Of a stretch of 15,102 nt of DNA, positions 7,065-14,778 are shown piece by piece. The position numbers were made by a program, and so were the translations under genes. Each line of letters begins with the position of its first letter. Position 1 is the stretch's first letter. The notes beneath the pieces were generated by a model that made no database searches, was not told the DNA's origin, and saw only the letters and a list, made by a program, of their open reading frames with translations. This DNA is from Pelagibacteraceae bacterium (GTDB lineage: Bacteria; Pseudomonadota; Alphaproteobacteria; Pelagibacterales; Pelagibacteraceae), in assembly GCA_002684895.1 (NCBI GenBank), contig NYVZ01000025.1:1-15102 (forward strand), in the 5' to 3' direction.

Positions 7065-8119
7065 TAGATTGAATTTAAAGCCTCCTGAACTTTTAATGCT
7101 TCATGAGTTTCTTTTATATCATGAACTCTAAAACACTGAACACCTTGATTATACCCGGTAATGATAGCTGATAAAGTGCCACCTAATCGATATTTACTAT
7201 CTTTTTCTTTCATTATTTTGCCAATAAAACTTTTTCTTGATGGTCCAAGCATAATTGGACAGCCTAGACTATGAAATATTCCAACATTTGAAATTAAATT
7301 GAGATTATGATCTAAATTTTTTCCAAATCCAATACCCGGATCCAATATAATATTTTGTTTTAAATATTTTTTTTTTGTTAATTGCTGAATTTTACTTTCA
7401 AAATAATCATAAATATCAAATAGTACATTTTGATATTTTGGGTTTTTTTGCATAATATCTGGCGTGCCTTGAGAATGATTTAGAATTACAGGTTTTTTTA
7501 ATTTAGCAACAACATCTAGAGTATTTTGATCAAAATCAAATGCCGATACATCATTAATAATTTTTGCTCCTTTTTTAACAGATTCAATCATTACATTCGA
7601 TTTCCTTGTATCAATTGAGACTTTGTATTTTTTAATTTTAGAAATAACTTGCAAAACTCTCTTTTTTTCTTGTTCTATTGAAATTAATTTAGCTCCAGGT
7701 CGTGTGGACTCTCCTCCTACATCAATAACATTTGCTCCTTCGTTAATCATTTGACGAGCATGTTTGATCGCCGAGTTTAGTTTATTAAATTTTCCACCGT
7801 CTGAAAAACTATCAGGAGTTACATTTAGTACTCCAAAAATTACAAATTTATTTAAATGAAGTCCCAATATTTTTTTTCTTTTTTTTGAAATATCGCTTAT
7901 TTTTCTTAAAACAGTTTTTTTTATATGAGTGGGTAAATTCTTAATTTCGGTAATATTTATATTTTTAAATTTATTTTTTTTTCCTCTATTTATAATTTCG
8001 ATGTTACTAAATGCTAATTTTTTATTTCCACAAATCGGTAGTGCTTTCTTTGATTTAATAAGATTATACGCGTTTAAACCATAAGATAAGCTCATGGGTC
8101 TTACATAAATTTTTTGCAT
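7064..8119 (-). CDS. folP: Dihydropteroate synthase with alphaproteobacterial N-terminal extension
   Basis: FolP condenses p-aminobenzoate with the pterin diphosphate to give dihydropteroate for folate. The TIM-barrel core begins at about residue 94 with FGVLNVTPDSFSDGGKF. It carries GANVIDVGGESTRPGA (128-143), SIDTRKS (168-174), IINDVSAFDFD (187-197), NHSQGTP (214-220), ILDPGIGFGKN (258-268), GPSRKSFIG (292-300) and CFRVHDI (329-335). All the expected substrate-binding motifs are present. At 351 residues it is longer than the usual 270-290 because of about 90 extra N-terminal residues (YVRPMSLSYG, KKALPICGNKKLAFS). That extension resembles the one in other alphaproteobacterial FolP proteins. 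The gene starts 11 bases after ftsH ends, with no clear Shine-Dalgarno sequence. Confidence 0.95.
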   Translation of the reverse strand: MQKIYVRPMSLSYGLNAYNLIKSKKALPICGNKKLAFSNIEIINRGKKNKFKNINITEIKNLPTHIKKTVLRKISDISKKRKKILGLHLNKFVIFGVLNVTPDSFSDGGKFNKLNSAIKHARQMINEGANVIDVGGESTRPGAKLISIEQEKKRVLQVISKIKKYKVSIDTRKSNVMIESVKKGAKIINDVSAFDFDQNTLDVVAKLKKPVILNHSQGTPDIMQKNPKYQNVLFDIYDYFESKIQQLTKKKYLKQNIILDPGIGFGKNLDHNLNLISNVGIFHSLGCPIMLGPSRKSFIGKIMKEKDSKYRLGGTLSAIITGYNQGVQCFRVHDIKETHEALKVQEALNSI

Positions 8120-8130
8120 TTAGATGAAGT

Positions 8131-10038
8131 TTAGGTCAACTTCGGCTTTAAACCAATTGAACCAAGTGCAGATTCTTTTTTTCCTTTTCCTTCACTTTGA
8201 TCTGGCTTATCGGAATGTCTAGATGGGAAAGTATCATTATATAATATGTTTGAAATTTCATCAAAAGTTAAGGTTTCATAGTCCATTAACGCTTTAGCTA
8301 ATTTATGGAGATCGTCAATTTTATCTGCCATTATAACTTGTGCTTTTTTATATCCCTCAAACACTATTCTCTTTACCTCTTTATCAATTTTTTGAACTGT
8401 CTCCTCAGACATGCTTTGATTTTTCGTAATTGATCTTCCTAAAAAAACTTCTTCTTCGTTGTCACCATATGCAATTGGTCCAAGCTCATCGGACATTCCA
8501 TATTTTGTAACCATATCTTTTGCAATTTGAGTTACCTTGCCAATATCGGAGCTTCCTCCACCGCCTGCACCTGTTGTAACTTTATCTTTGCCAAAAATTT
8601 TTTCTTCAGCAACTCGTCCACCCATTGCCATCGCGATCATACCTTCAAACTGGTCTTTGGATTGATAATCCTCATCTTTTTCTGGAAGCCACATTACCAT
8701 TCCTCCAGCCATACCTCTTGGAATAATTGTAGCTTTATGCATTTTTATATTTTTAATTTTAACGTTCAACCCAACAATGGCATGTCCAGCTTCGTGGTAA
8801 GCCGTCAAACGTTTATCATCTTCGGTGATAACTTTTGAACGTCTCTCAGCTCCCATCATAATTTTATCTTTAGCCTCTTCAACATCGATCATGGTAACAA
8901 TTCTTTTATTTTTTCTAGCAGCTAATAAAGCTGCTTCATTAACGATATTTGCTAAGTCAGCTCCTGAAAATCCTGGTGTCCCTCTTGCTATTGTTCTTAA
9001 ATCAACATCTGGACCGGTTTGAATTTTTTTTGCATGCACTTTTAAAATTGCTTCTCTTCCAATTATATCTGGTCTTGGAACAATAACTTGTCTGTCGAAT
9101 CTACCGGGTCTTAACAAAGCAGGATCTAGTACGTCCGGTCTGTTAGTAGCTGCTATCAAAATAACTCCATCATTAGTTTCGAAGCCGTCCATTTCAACAA
9201 GTAGCTGGTTTAAGGTCTGTTCTCTCTCATCGTTACCACCGCCAAGACCTGCGCCTCTGCTTCTTCCTACTGCATCAATTTCATCAATAAAAATTATGCA
9301 TGGTGAATTTTTTTTACCTTGTTCGAACATGTCTCTTACTCGAGATGCACCAACACCTACAAACATTTCAACAAAATCAGATCCTGAAATGGTAAAGAAA
9401 GGAACATTCGCCTCTCCAGCAACAGCTCTCGCAATTAACGTTTTTCCTGTTCCAGGAGGTCCAACCAACAAAGCACCTTTTGGAATCTTGCCACCTAACC
9501 TTTGATACTTTCTTGGGTCTTTTAAAAATTCTACAACTTCTTCTAATTCTTCTTTAGCTTCCTCTACACCAGCAACATCTTTGAATGTAACACGCCCTTT
9601 AACCTCATTCATGAGCTTTGCTTTGGATTTTCCAAATCCCATAGCTCCGCCTTTGCCGCCCTGCATTTGTCTCATGAAGAATATCCAAACACCTATAAGC
9701 AGTAACATTGGGAACCAAGATAAAAGAATCCCGAAGAAAGATGGCATTCCATCCTCTGAAGGTCCCGCAGTAATTGCCACTCCCTTATCAGTTAATTTTT
9801 GTACTAGTTCAGGATAATTAGGTGCGTAAGTTTTAAATCTAGCTCCATTTGAGAAAGTTCCTGAGACTTCGTTTCCTCTTATATCTACGGCGTTAACATT
9901 TCCTTTATCAACTTCAGTTATAAAAGTTGAAAATGGGAGATCTCTAGATGCATTCGTATTAGGGTTTTGAAATAAGTTAAACAGCCCTAAAACAAGAAGG
10001 GCAATAATTCCCCACATCAAAAGATTTTTAATATTCAT
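8131..10038 (-). CDS. ftsH: ATP-dependent zinc metalloprotease FtsH
   Basis: FtsH is a hexameric inner-membrane AAA+ protease that extracts and degrades misfolded membrane proteins and some regulators. The 635-residue product has two membrane segments (about 5-23 and 102-121) flanking a short periplasmic domain. It has Walker A GPPGTGKT (193-200), Walker B CIIFIDEID (247-255), a second region of homology ending RPGRFDRQ (310-317), and zinc motif HEAGH (415-419). The third zinc ligand is probably Asp498. Just before it, G492-G495 give GAGGGGSSDI, about four glycines longer than the usual GASSDI. The C-terminal tail is short and Lys/Ser/Gly-rich. The gene lies 56 bp after tilS, and its Shine-Dalgarno sequence is weak. 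Confidence 0.97.
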   Translation of the reverse strand: MNIKNLLMWGIIALLVLGLFNLFQNPNTNASRDLPFSTFITEVDKGNVNAVDIRGNEVSGTFSNGARFKTYAPNYPELVQKLTDKGVAITAGPSEDGMPSFFGILLSWFPMLLLIGVWIFFMRQMQGGKGGAMGFGKSKAKLMNEVKGRVTFKDVAGVEEAKEELEEVVEFLKDPRKYQRLGGKIPKGALLVGPPGTGKTLIARAVAGEANVPFFTISGSDFVEMFVGVGASRVRDMFEQGKKNSPCIIFIDEIDAVGRSRGAGLGGGNDEREQTLNQLLVEMDGFETNDGVILIAATNRPDVLDPALLRPGRFDRQVIVPRPDIIGREAILKVHAKKIQTGPDVDLRTIARGTPGFSGADLANIVNEAALLAARKNKRIVTMIDVEEAKDKIMMGAERRSKVITEDDKRLTAYHEAGHAIVGLNVKIKNIKMHKATIIPRGMAGGMVMWLPEKDEDYQSKDQFEGMIAMAMGGRVAEEKIFGKDKVTTGAGGGGSSDIGKVTQIAKDMVTKYGMSDELGPIAYGDNEEEVFLGRSITKNQSMSEETVQKIDKEVKRIVFEGYKKAQVIMADKIDDLHKLAKALMDYETLTFDEISNILYNDTFPSRHSDKPDQSEGKGKKESALGSIGLKPKLT

Positions 10039-10094
10039 ATTTATTAAAGTAATTATTAATTTAGTTTTAACAAGATTAAAAAAATCTTATTTTT

Positions 10095-11096
10095 TCAACA
10101 TTTCCTAAATTCTCTTTTCACTTTGACTAAATTAAGGCCATTTTCAAAAATATATCCCCCTAATGTTACTTTTTTCTTATTTAGTTGCGACAAATCTGCA
10201 ATTAGTCTGGCAATACCTTTAGCCCTTGGTGGATAGTCTTTTTTTTCAGTAAAAAAAGAAGAAATGCATCTAAAAACTATTTCATAAGGTTCATGAAATA
10301 ATTTTTTTGAAATAGAAATAAAATTTGTTTGTTTTTTTATAAATTTTTTTTTTGCAGTCTCACTATAAAAATTTAAGGCCTCACCTGCCTTGTCGAAATT
10401 ATCTAAAGTTTTAAGAAGTCTTACATCTCCAAAACCTTCTTTTTCCATAAAAGATCTCAATTTTCTCACCCGGGACCTGAGGTACTTATTGTTGAAGTTG
10501 CTAGTATCTTTTAAATAAAAGTTAAAATATTTTTTTGATATTTTGATTAATTGGCTCTTTCCTAAGCTTAAAAACGGACGCAAAAAAATATGTTTTTTAT
10601 ATTTTGAAATTTTCTTTATAGGAGATAAACCAGTGAGGCCACTTCCGCGGCTTAATCTTATATAAAAATTTTCTATTTGATCGTCTAGATGGTGGCCAAG
10701 CAAAACATGTTTAATTTTTTTCTTATTACAAAATTCAGTGATTTTATCGTACCTCAATTGCCTGGCTTCTAAATGAAAATTTTTTAGTTTACTTAAATTG
10801 ATTTTAGAAACATAAGACTGAATTCCTTTTTTTTGCAAAAGCTTTTTTACTTTTTCTGCCTCTTTTCCGCTCACTTTTCTGACGCCGTGATCAATGATAA
10901 TACATGTAAAGTTCTTTTTTTTTTCGCTAGAATATAATTTAGAAAGATAGGCTAAAGCTAGACTATCAGGTCCTCCTGATACGCCAACGACAAATTTTTT
11001 CGACCTAAGGTTCTTGTCTAGAAAACTTTTAAAATTTGTATATGTGCTTAATAATGATTTATCCAACTGACGGGCACTTGTATTTTTTCTTCTCAT
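10095..11096 (-). CDS. tilS: tRNA(Ile)-lysidine synthetase
   Basis: TilS adds lysine to C34 of tRNA-Ile(CAU) using ATP, so that it reads AUA instead of AUG. This is essential in most bacteria. The PP-loop SGGPDS is at 40-45. It is followed by IIIDHGVR (66-73), EARQLRY (110-116), LLGHHLDDQIENFYIRLSRG (132-151), GLTGLSPI (153-160), RPFLSLGK (173-180) and DTSNFNNKYLRSRVR (197-211). At 333 residues it is shorter than the E. coli enzyme, with a reduced C-terminal domain. The ATG at 11094-11096 overlaps the end of cpoB by 38 bp and has AAAAGG upstream. A TTG at codon 11 would cut the overlap to a few bases and is an alternative start. Confidence 0.93.
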   Translation of the reverse strand: MRRKNTSARQLDKSLLSTYTNFKSFLDKNLRSKKFVVGVSGGPDSLALAYLSKLYSSEKKKNFTCIIIDHGVRKVSGKEAEKVKKLLQKKGIQSYVSKINLSKLKNFHLEARQLRYDKITEFCNKKKIKHVLLGHHLDDQIENFYIRLSRGSGLTGLSPIKKISKYKKHIFLRPFLSLGKSQLIKISKKYFNFYLKDTSNFNNKYLRSRVRKLRSFMEKEGFGDVRLLKTLDNFDKAGEALNFYSETAKKKFIKKQTNFISISKKLFHEPYEIVFRCISSFFTEKKDYPPRAKGIARLIADLSQLNKKKVTLGGYIFENGLNLVKVKREFRKC

Positions 11097-11976
11097 ACTT
11101 AGCCTTTTGGATAACAGACTGTTTAGCTTTAGGATACTGTTTCTTTATACCATCTAACATTTGACAGCCTTGGTCCTTTTCACCTAACTCAGATAACGTA
11201 ACACCAAGCTTGAGTAAATTCTGTGGTCCTTTTGAACTTTGAGGGTATTTTTGATATCCGTCTAAATATGCAGCTGCTGCATCGTGATAAAGTTGTCTAA
11301 TATAAAAAGTTTCTGCATACCAATACTGAGCATTACCTGCTAGCTTGTGTTTTGAATTCTTTTTTACAAATTCTTTAAGAGCCAGCTCTGCTTGATCATA
11401 ATCACCAACTTTTATTAAACTAGTTGCAAATTTATATTGTTCCTCTGGAGATTTTTTTGGCAATATATCTTTTGCTTCAGGTTCCTCAATTTTTACTACA
11501 CTTGCAGGATTAATTGAGCTTGTTTTTTGTGTTTCTTTTTTTGTTACCATTGTTCCTAAATTTTTTGGCTTGTCTGTTCCTGGAAATCTTTTTGGTTTAT
11601 TTCTTTTTGCAATTTTTTTTGTATCGCCAGATTCCAAATCAGAAAGTCTTAATTCATTATCTCGTTGAGTTTTATTTGATCTTTCATTGAGTTGTTCAAA
11701 TGAAAACATGACTTCTTCGTGACTTGCAGTTAATTTTTGCATTTGTTCTTCAAGCTCAGTGATTTTTACAAGCTGTCTTGTTAAAGCACCTTCTAAAGAA
11801 CCGGAAGATTGTTTATCTTTTTTTCCTTTAAAACTTTGCGAATACACTGCCTTCTCTAAAGTTTTTAAATCTTTTTTAATTTGTTGCAATTCTTGCAAAA
11901 CTTTATTGAGTTTTTCGTTTGCTGAAGCTGGCGAAAACGCAAAAACAAATATGATTAAAAATATTTTGAATTTCAT
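11059..11976 (-). CDS. cpoB: Tol-Pal system periplasmic coordinator CpoB (YbgF)
   Basis: CpoB links Tol-Pal-driven outer-membrane constriction with septal peptidoglycan synthesis in the periplasm. The 305-residue protein has a signal peptide (FLIIFVFAFSPASA, predicted cleavage after Ala19). It is followed by heptad-rich coiled-coil stretches (about 20-45 and 65-115), a charged linker, and TPR-like repeats at about 176-290 (EEQYKFATSLIKVGDYDQAE, YWYAETFYIRQLYHDAAAAY, LLKLGVTLSELGEKDQGC). Those are the expected CpoB domains in order. The gene follows pal after a strong terminator and overlaps tilS. No Shine-Dalgarno sequence is visible before its ATG. The long lysine-rich linker is typical of an AT-rich genome. 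Confidence 0.88.
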   Translation of the reverse strand: MKFKIFLIIFVFAFSPASANEKLNKVLQELQQIKKDLKTLEKAVYSQSFKGKKDKQSSGSLEGALTRQLVKITELEEQMQKLTASHEEVMFSFEQLNERSNKTQRDNELRLSDLESGDTKKIAKRNKPKRFPGTDKPKNLGTMVTKKETQKTSSINPASVVKIEEPEAKDILPKKSPEEQYKFATSLIKVGDYDQAELALKEFVKKNSKHKLAGNAQYWYAETFYIRQLYHDAAAAYLDGYQKYPQSSKGPQNLLKLGVTLSELGEKDQGCQMLDGIKKQYPKAKQSVIQKAKYEKKKYKCPSVG

Positions 11977-12007
11977 TTATTATAATATTAATACTTAAAA
12001 AAAGGGC

Positions 12008-12041
12008 AAAAAAAAGACCCTGTTTTGTGACAGGGTCTTTT
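12008..12041 (-). terminator. Strong Rho-independent terminator after pal
   Basis: AAAAGACCCTGT (12030-12041 on the minus strand) pairs perfectly over 12 bp with ACAGGGTCTTTT (12012-12023) across a 6-base loop. The arm runs into further Ts (12008-12011), giving eight Ts in a row before GCCC. It lies 24 bases past the pal stop and upstream of cpoB. It should end or attenuate the transcript carrying pal. The plus-strand side also ends in T-rich sequence, but no gene reads toward it. Confidence 0.85.
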
Positions 12042-12064
12042 ATTTTATAAACTCAATTAAATTG

Positions 12065-12529
12065 TTACTTTGCTTTTACTGATACAGATCGTCTGTTTTG
12101 AGACCAGGCTAATCTTGATGACTCAGGATTTACAGGTCTTTCTTTACCATAACTGATTACAGTAACTTTACTTCCACTTACACCTTGAGACATTAAATAA
12201 TCTCTAACAGCGTTAGCTCTTCTTTCACCTAAAGCTAAGTTGTATTCACGAGTGCCTCTTTCATCGGCATGACCCTCGACCACAACGCTAAGGCCTGATT
12301 TTTTAATATAAGCAGCTTGCTTATTTAAAGTGCCTTTAGCTCCTGTATGTAATGATGATTTGTTTGTTGCAAAGAAAACTCTATCAGGAACACCAGATGC
12401 TAAAAACTTTACAGTATCTGTTCCTTCATACCAATCATTTGCAGATCTCTTTCCACCAGTTGCACAGGCAGATAACAAGAAACCTAAAACTGCTACAATA
12501 GCGAAATTTCTAATATTAGTTAGTGACAT
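12065..12529 (-). CDS. pal: Peptidoglycan-associated lipoprotein Pal
   Basis: Pal is an outer-membrane lipoprotein that binds peptidoglycan and, through TolB, the TolQRA motor. The 154-residue product has a lipoprotein signal with lipobox LSAC, so Cys22 would be the lipidated first residue. A short linker leads into an OmpA-like domain starting VFFATNKSSL (51-60), with the peptidoglycan-binding signature GHADERGTREYNLALGERRA (86-105). It ends SYGKERPVNPE and NRRSVSV. The start has the Shine-Dalgarno sequence AAGAGG six bases upstream. A 93-bp gap separates it from tolB and a terminator follows it, which suggests its own transcription unit besides tol read-through. Confidence 0.96.
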   Translation of the reverse strand: MSLTNIRNFAIVAVLGFLLSACATGGKRSANDWYEGTDTVKFLASGVPDRVFFATNKSSLHTGAKGTLNKQAAYIKKSGLSVVVEGHADERGTREYNLALGERRANAVRDYLMSQGVSGSKVTVISYGKERPVNPESSRLAWSQNRRSVSVKAK

Positions 12530-12563
12530 ATATCCTCTTAAAATTTAAATTTTATTAAATGAA

Positions 12564-12591
12564 TTTCTACATAATTGAACATGAGTTTCAA
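12564..12591 (-). promoter_or_regulatory. Possible promoter for pal
   Basis: In the 93-bp tolB-pal gap, TTGAAA (12586-12591) and TAGAAA (12564-12569) lie 16 bases apart and resemble -35 and -10 boxes. A transcript from here would reach the AAGAGG Shine-Dalgarno sequence of pal after about 20 bases. AT-rich DNA gives such matches by chance, so this is tentative. Confidence 0.3.
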
Positions 12592-12622
12592 GCTTAAATC
12601 AAATAATATTAGAATAATTAAC

Positions 12623-13960
12623 CTATTTTGAGAGTAATCCGGACCAAGATGGGTCTGACGCATCAGTAGGAGTTTTGATCTTCACTTCATTATATCCCGT
12701 AATGTCAATAGCCCATAGATTTGCACTTGCGCCTTGACCTTTTTTTCCGCCAGCAGTCTCTCTATAAAAAATCAAAACTCTTCCATTGGGTGACCATGAA
12801 GGTGCTTCTTGGTAGAAATTTTGAGTGAGCAATCTCTCTCCTGTGCCGTCAGTTCTCATTACGCCAATATAAAACTTACCTTTGTGTATTTTGGTAAATG
12901 CAATTAAATCTCCCCTGGGAGACCAAACCGGCGTTCCATACAAACCTTTTCCTCTTGAAATTCTTTTTACTCCTCGTCCATCATTTCTCATTTTATAAAT
13001 TTGTTGAAGTCCACTTCTGTCAGAATTAAAAACAATAAACCTACCATCTGGCGAAAAGGATGGTGATGTATCAATCGCTGGATTTGATGTAATTTGTTCT
13101 ACTCTTCTTGACTTAATATCCATAGTATAAATATCTGAATTTCCATCTCTTGCAAAACTCATTATAACTTTCTTACCATCTGGTGAAAATCTGGGAGCGA
13201 AAGTCATACCTGGAAAATCTCCAACTACTTCCTGAATACCTGTTTCGATATTTAATAAGTAGACCCTTGGTAAATTTTTGAAATAAGACATATAAGTTAC
13301 CATCGTTCCATTTGGACTAAATCTTGGAGTTAAAACCAGTTCATTTCCCAATGTTAAAAATTTATTGTTTGCTCCATCTTGATCCATAATTGCTAATTTT
13401 TTAACTCTTTGAGTTTTGGGACCACTTTCACCAACATAAATAATTCTAGTGTCGAAGTAACCTTCTTCACCAGTCAATCTTTGATAAATCTTATCTGAAA
13501 TTATATGAGCAATTCTTCTCCACGATGATGGGGTTGCAAACAAAGCTAATCCCTCTATCTCTTTTGCAGACACAACATCCCATAATCTGAACTCAACTCT
13601 GAGTCTGCCTTTGTCATCTATTTTTAACTTTCCAGAGACCATAATTTGAGCTTTGATCAACTTCCAGTCTTCAAATCTTGGTTTTAAATGAGATAATTTT
13701 GGTTTTTGTATATAAGATTTATTGTCCAAAACATAAAAAAGACCTGAACGCATTAAATTACCTTTAATAACCTTAGGAAGGTTTTTATCTAAATTTAATT
13801 TTTTAATTTTTTCAGAAAATTTTTCAGGATTATCAATATAAAAATTTGATATAGCTGTTGGTAAAGGTTCGAGATTTCCTCTAGTTATATCTATGGTTAC
13901 AATTGCAAAAGATTTAGTTGCAAATAAAATTGTTATCAAAAATAAAATCAGTCTCTTCAT
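12623..13960 (-). CDS. tolB: Tol-Pal system periplasmic beta-propeller TolB
   Basis: TolB is a periplasmic protein that docks Pal and is released by TolA during outer-membrane constriction. The 445-residue product has a signal peptide (MKRLILFLITILFATKSFA, cleavage after about Ala19). An N-terminal alpha/beta domain follows (about 20-165: ITRGNLEPLPTAI, WKLIKAQIMVSGKL, RIAHIISDKIYQRLTGEEGY). The C-terminal six-bladed propeller has repeated TolB/PD40 units such as PRFSPNGTMVTYMS, PRFSPDGKKVIMSF, PSFSPDGRFIVFNS, PVWSPRGDLIAFTK and PSWSPNGRVLIFYR. It ends SDPSWSGLLSK, as TolB proteins commonly do. The ATG lies two bases after the tolA stop, with AAAAGGG inside the tolA end as Shine-Dalgarno sequence. 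Confidence 0.96.
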   Translation of the reverse strand: MKRLILFLITILFATKSFAIVTIDITRGNLEPLPTAISNFYIDNPEKFSEKIKKLNLDKNLPKVIKGNLMRSGLFYVLDNKSYIQKPKLSHLKPRFEDWKLIKAQIMVSGKLKIDDKGRLRVEFRLWDVVSAKEIEGLALFATPSSWRRIAHIISDKIYQRLTGEEGYFDTRIIYVGESGPKTQRVKKLAIMDQDGANNKFLTLGNELVLTPRFSPNGTMVTYMSYFKNLPRVYLLNIETGIQEVVGDFPGMTFAPRFSPDGKKVIMSFARDGNSDIYTMDIKSRRVEQITSNPAIDTSPSFSPDGRFIVFNSDRSGLQQIYKMRNDGRGVKRISRGKGLYGTPVWSPRGDLIAFTKIHKGKFYIGVMRTDGTGERLLTQNFYQEAPSWSPNGRVLIFYRETAGGKKGQGASANLWAIDITGYNEVKIKTPTDASDPSWSGLLSK

Positions 13961-13962
13961 AA

Positions 13963-14775
13963 CTACCCTTTTAACATCTCTTTTGCGTCAAAATTAAGTT
14001 GTAAATCTTTCCATTTATCATGACCAGTTGATGGCATTTTTAATGGATTACACAGACGCACTGCTCTTAATGCGCTTTCTGCTAAAACTTTATAAAAACC
14101 TTGTCCTGGTCTGTTCATTCTCACGTGATCTAATATCTCCGAACTCAGTATAGATCCATCTTTTTTTAATTTTAATCTTATTCTTACAGTTAAATCCTCA
14201 TTATAAGGCAATCCTAACGGGATATTCCAACATTTAAAAATTTGGGCTTTAATAGAATCTTCTTGTGTAATGGTCAAGCCCTTGTCTAAGCTGACGGTAG
14301 AGTCCTGATCTTGAGTGATTTCTAAGCTTTTTTTTTGTTGAAGATCTGCACTTTCTTCTTTGGATTTATCTATCAATGCAGAAATTTTATTTGGATCAAA
14401 AAGCTCTTTTTTTTCGAATTCCGAGGATTGTCTTATTTCATCCTTAACCTCTATAGGATTTTGTTTATCAGTTTCTTTAGGTTTTTTTTTCTTAATTTGG
14501 TCTGGCATAGGGACCGCATCTTGCTTTTCTTTTTTTATAATTTTAGGTGGAGCTTGCTTGGTTACAACCCTTTGTTTTTCCTCTTTTATTTTTTCAATAA
14601 TTTCTCTGGCTTTTGGAGCAAAAGGTAAGGCTGTTTTTTCTGATATTTGTATTAAATCAACTGAAATAATTGGTGGCACATCGATAGGTTTTTTCATTAC
14701 AAAAGGTAGAGTAACAAATGTAACTATAAATATACTTAAGTGAAAAAGTATTGATAAAGTTAAACTTCTAAACAT
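13963..14775 (-). CDS. tolA: Tol-Pal system protein TolA
   Basis: TolA spans the periplasm and transmits energy from the TolQR proton channel to TolB and Pal. The 270-residue product has one N-terminal membrane segment (about 4-26). A Lys/Glu/Pro/Gln-rich linker follows (about 50-155, including KAREIIEKIKEEKQR and KKKKPKETDKQNP). The C-terminal TonB/TolA-like domain at about 170-268 shows DSIKAQIFKCWNIP, LTVRIRLKLKKDGSI, ALRAVRLCNPL and DKWKDLQLNFD. Cys182 and Cys242 could form the disulfide known in the TolA C-terminal domain; this is inference. The linker is shorter than in E. coli, as in many alphaproteobacteria. It starts three bases after tolR, and its stop is TAG. Confidence 0.9.
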   Translation of the reverse strand: MFRSLTLSILFHLSIFIVTFVTLPFVMKKPIDVPPIISVDLIQISEKTALPFAPKAREIIEKIKEEKQRVVTKQAPPKIIKKEKQDAVPMPDQIKKKKPKETDKQNPIEVKDEIRQSSEFEKKELFDPNKISALIDKSKEESADLQQKKSLEITQDQDSTVSLDKGLTITQEDSIKAQIFKCWNIPLGLPYNEDLTVRIRLKLKKDGSILSSEILDHVRMNRPGQGFYKVLAESALRAVRLCNPLKMPSTGHDKWKDLQLNFDAKEMLKG

Positions 14776-14778
14776 AAA

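Noticed and set aside
7081..7086. Perfect AGGAGG upstream of glmM
   Set aside because: It is 16 bases from the ATG, too far for a normal Shine-Dalgarno sequence, and it falls inside the folP coding sequence.
10072..10095. Hairpin AAGATT-AAAAA-AATCTT followed by Ts on the plus strand in the tilS-ftsH gap
   Set aside because: The T-run is on the plus strand, where no gene reads. On the minus strand no T-run follows. The stem is short and AT-rich, so it is probably chance.
11979..11984. Perfect TATAAT on the minus strand just before cpoB
   Set aside because: It lies two bases from the ATG, so transcription would start inside the gene. No -35 box fits, and the DNA is AT-rich.
12539..12554. 16-bp AT-only palindrome between tolB and pal
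   Set aside because: It contains only A and T in an AT-rich gap, and no second copy or known operator was seen.
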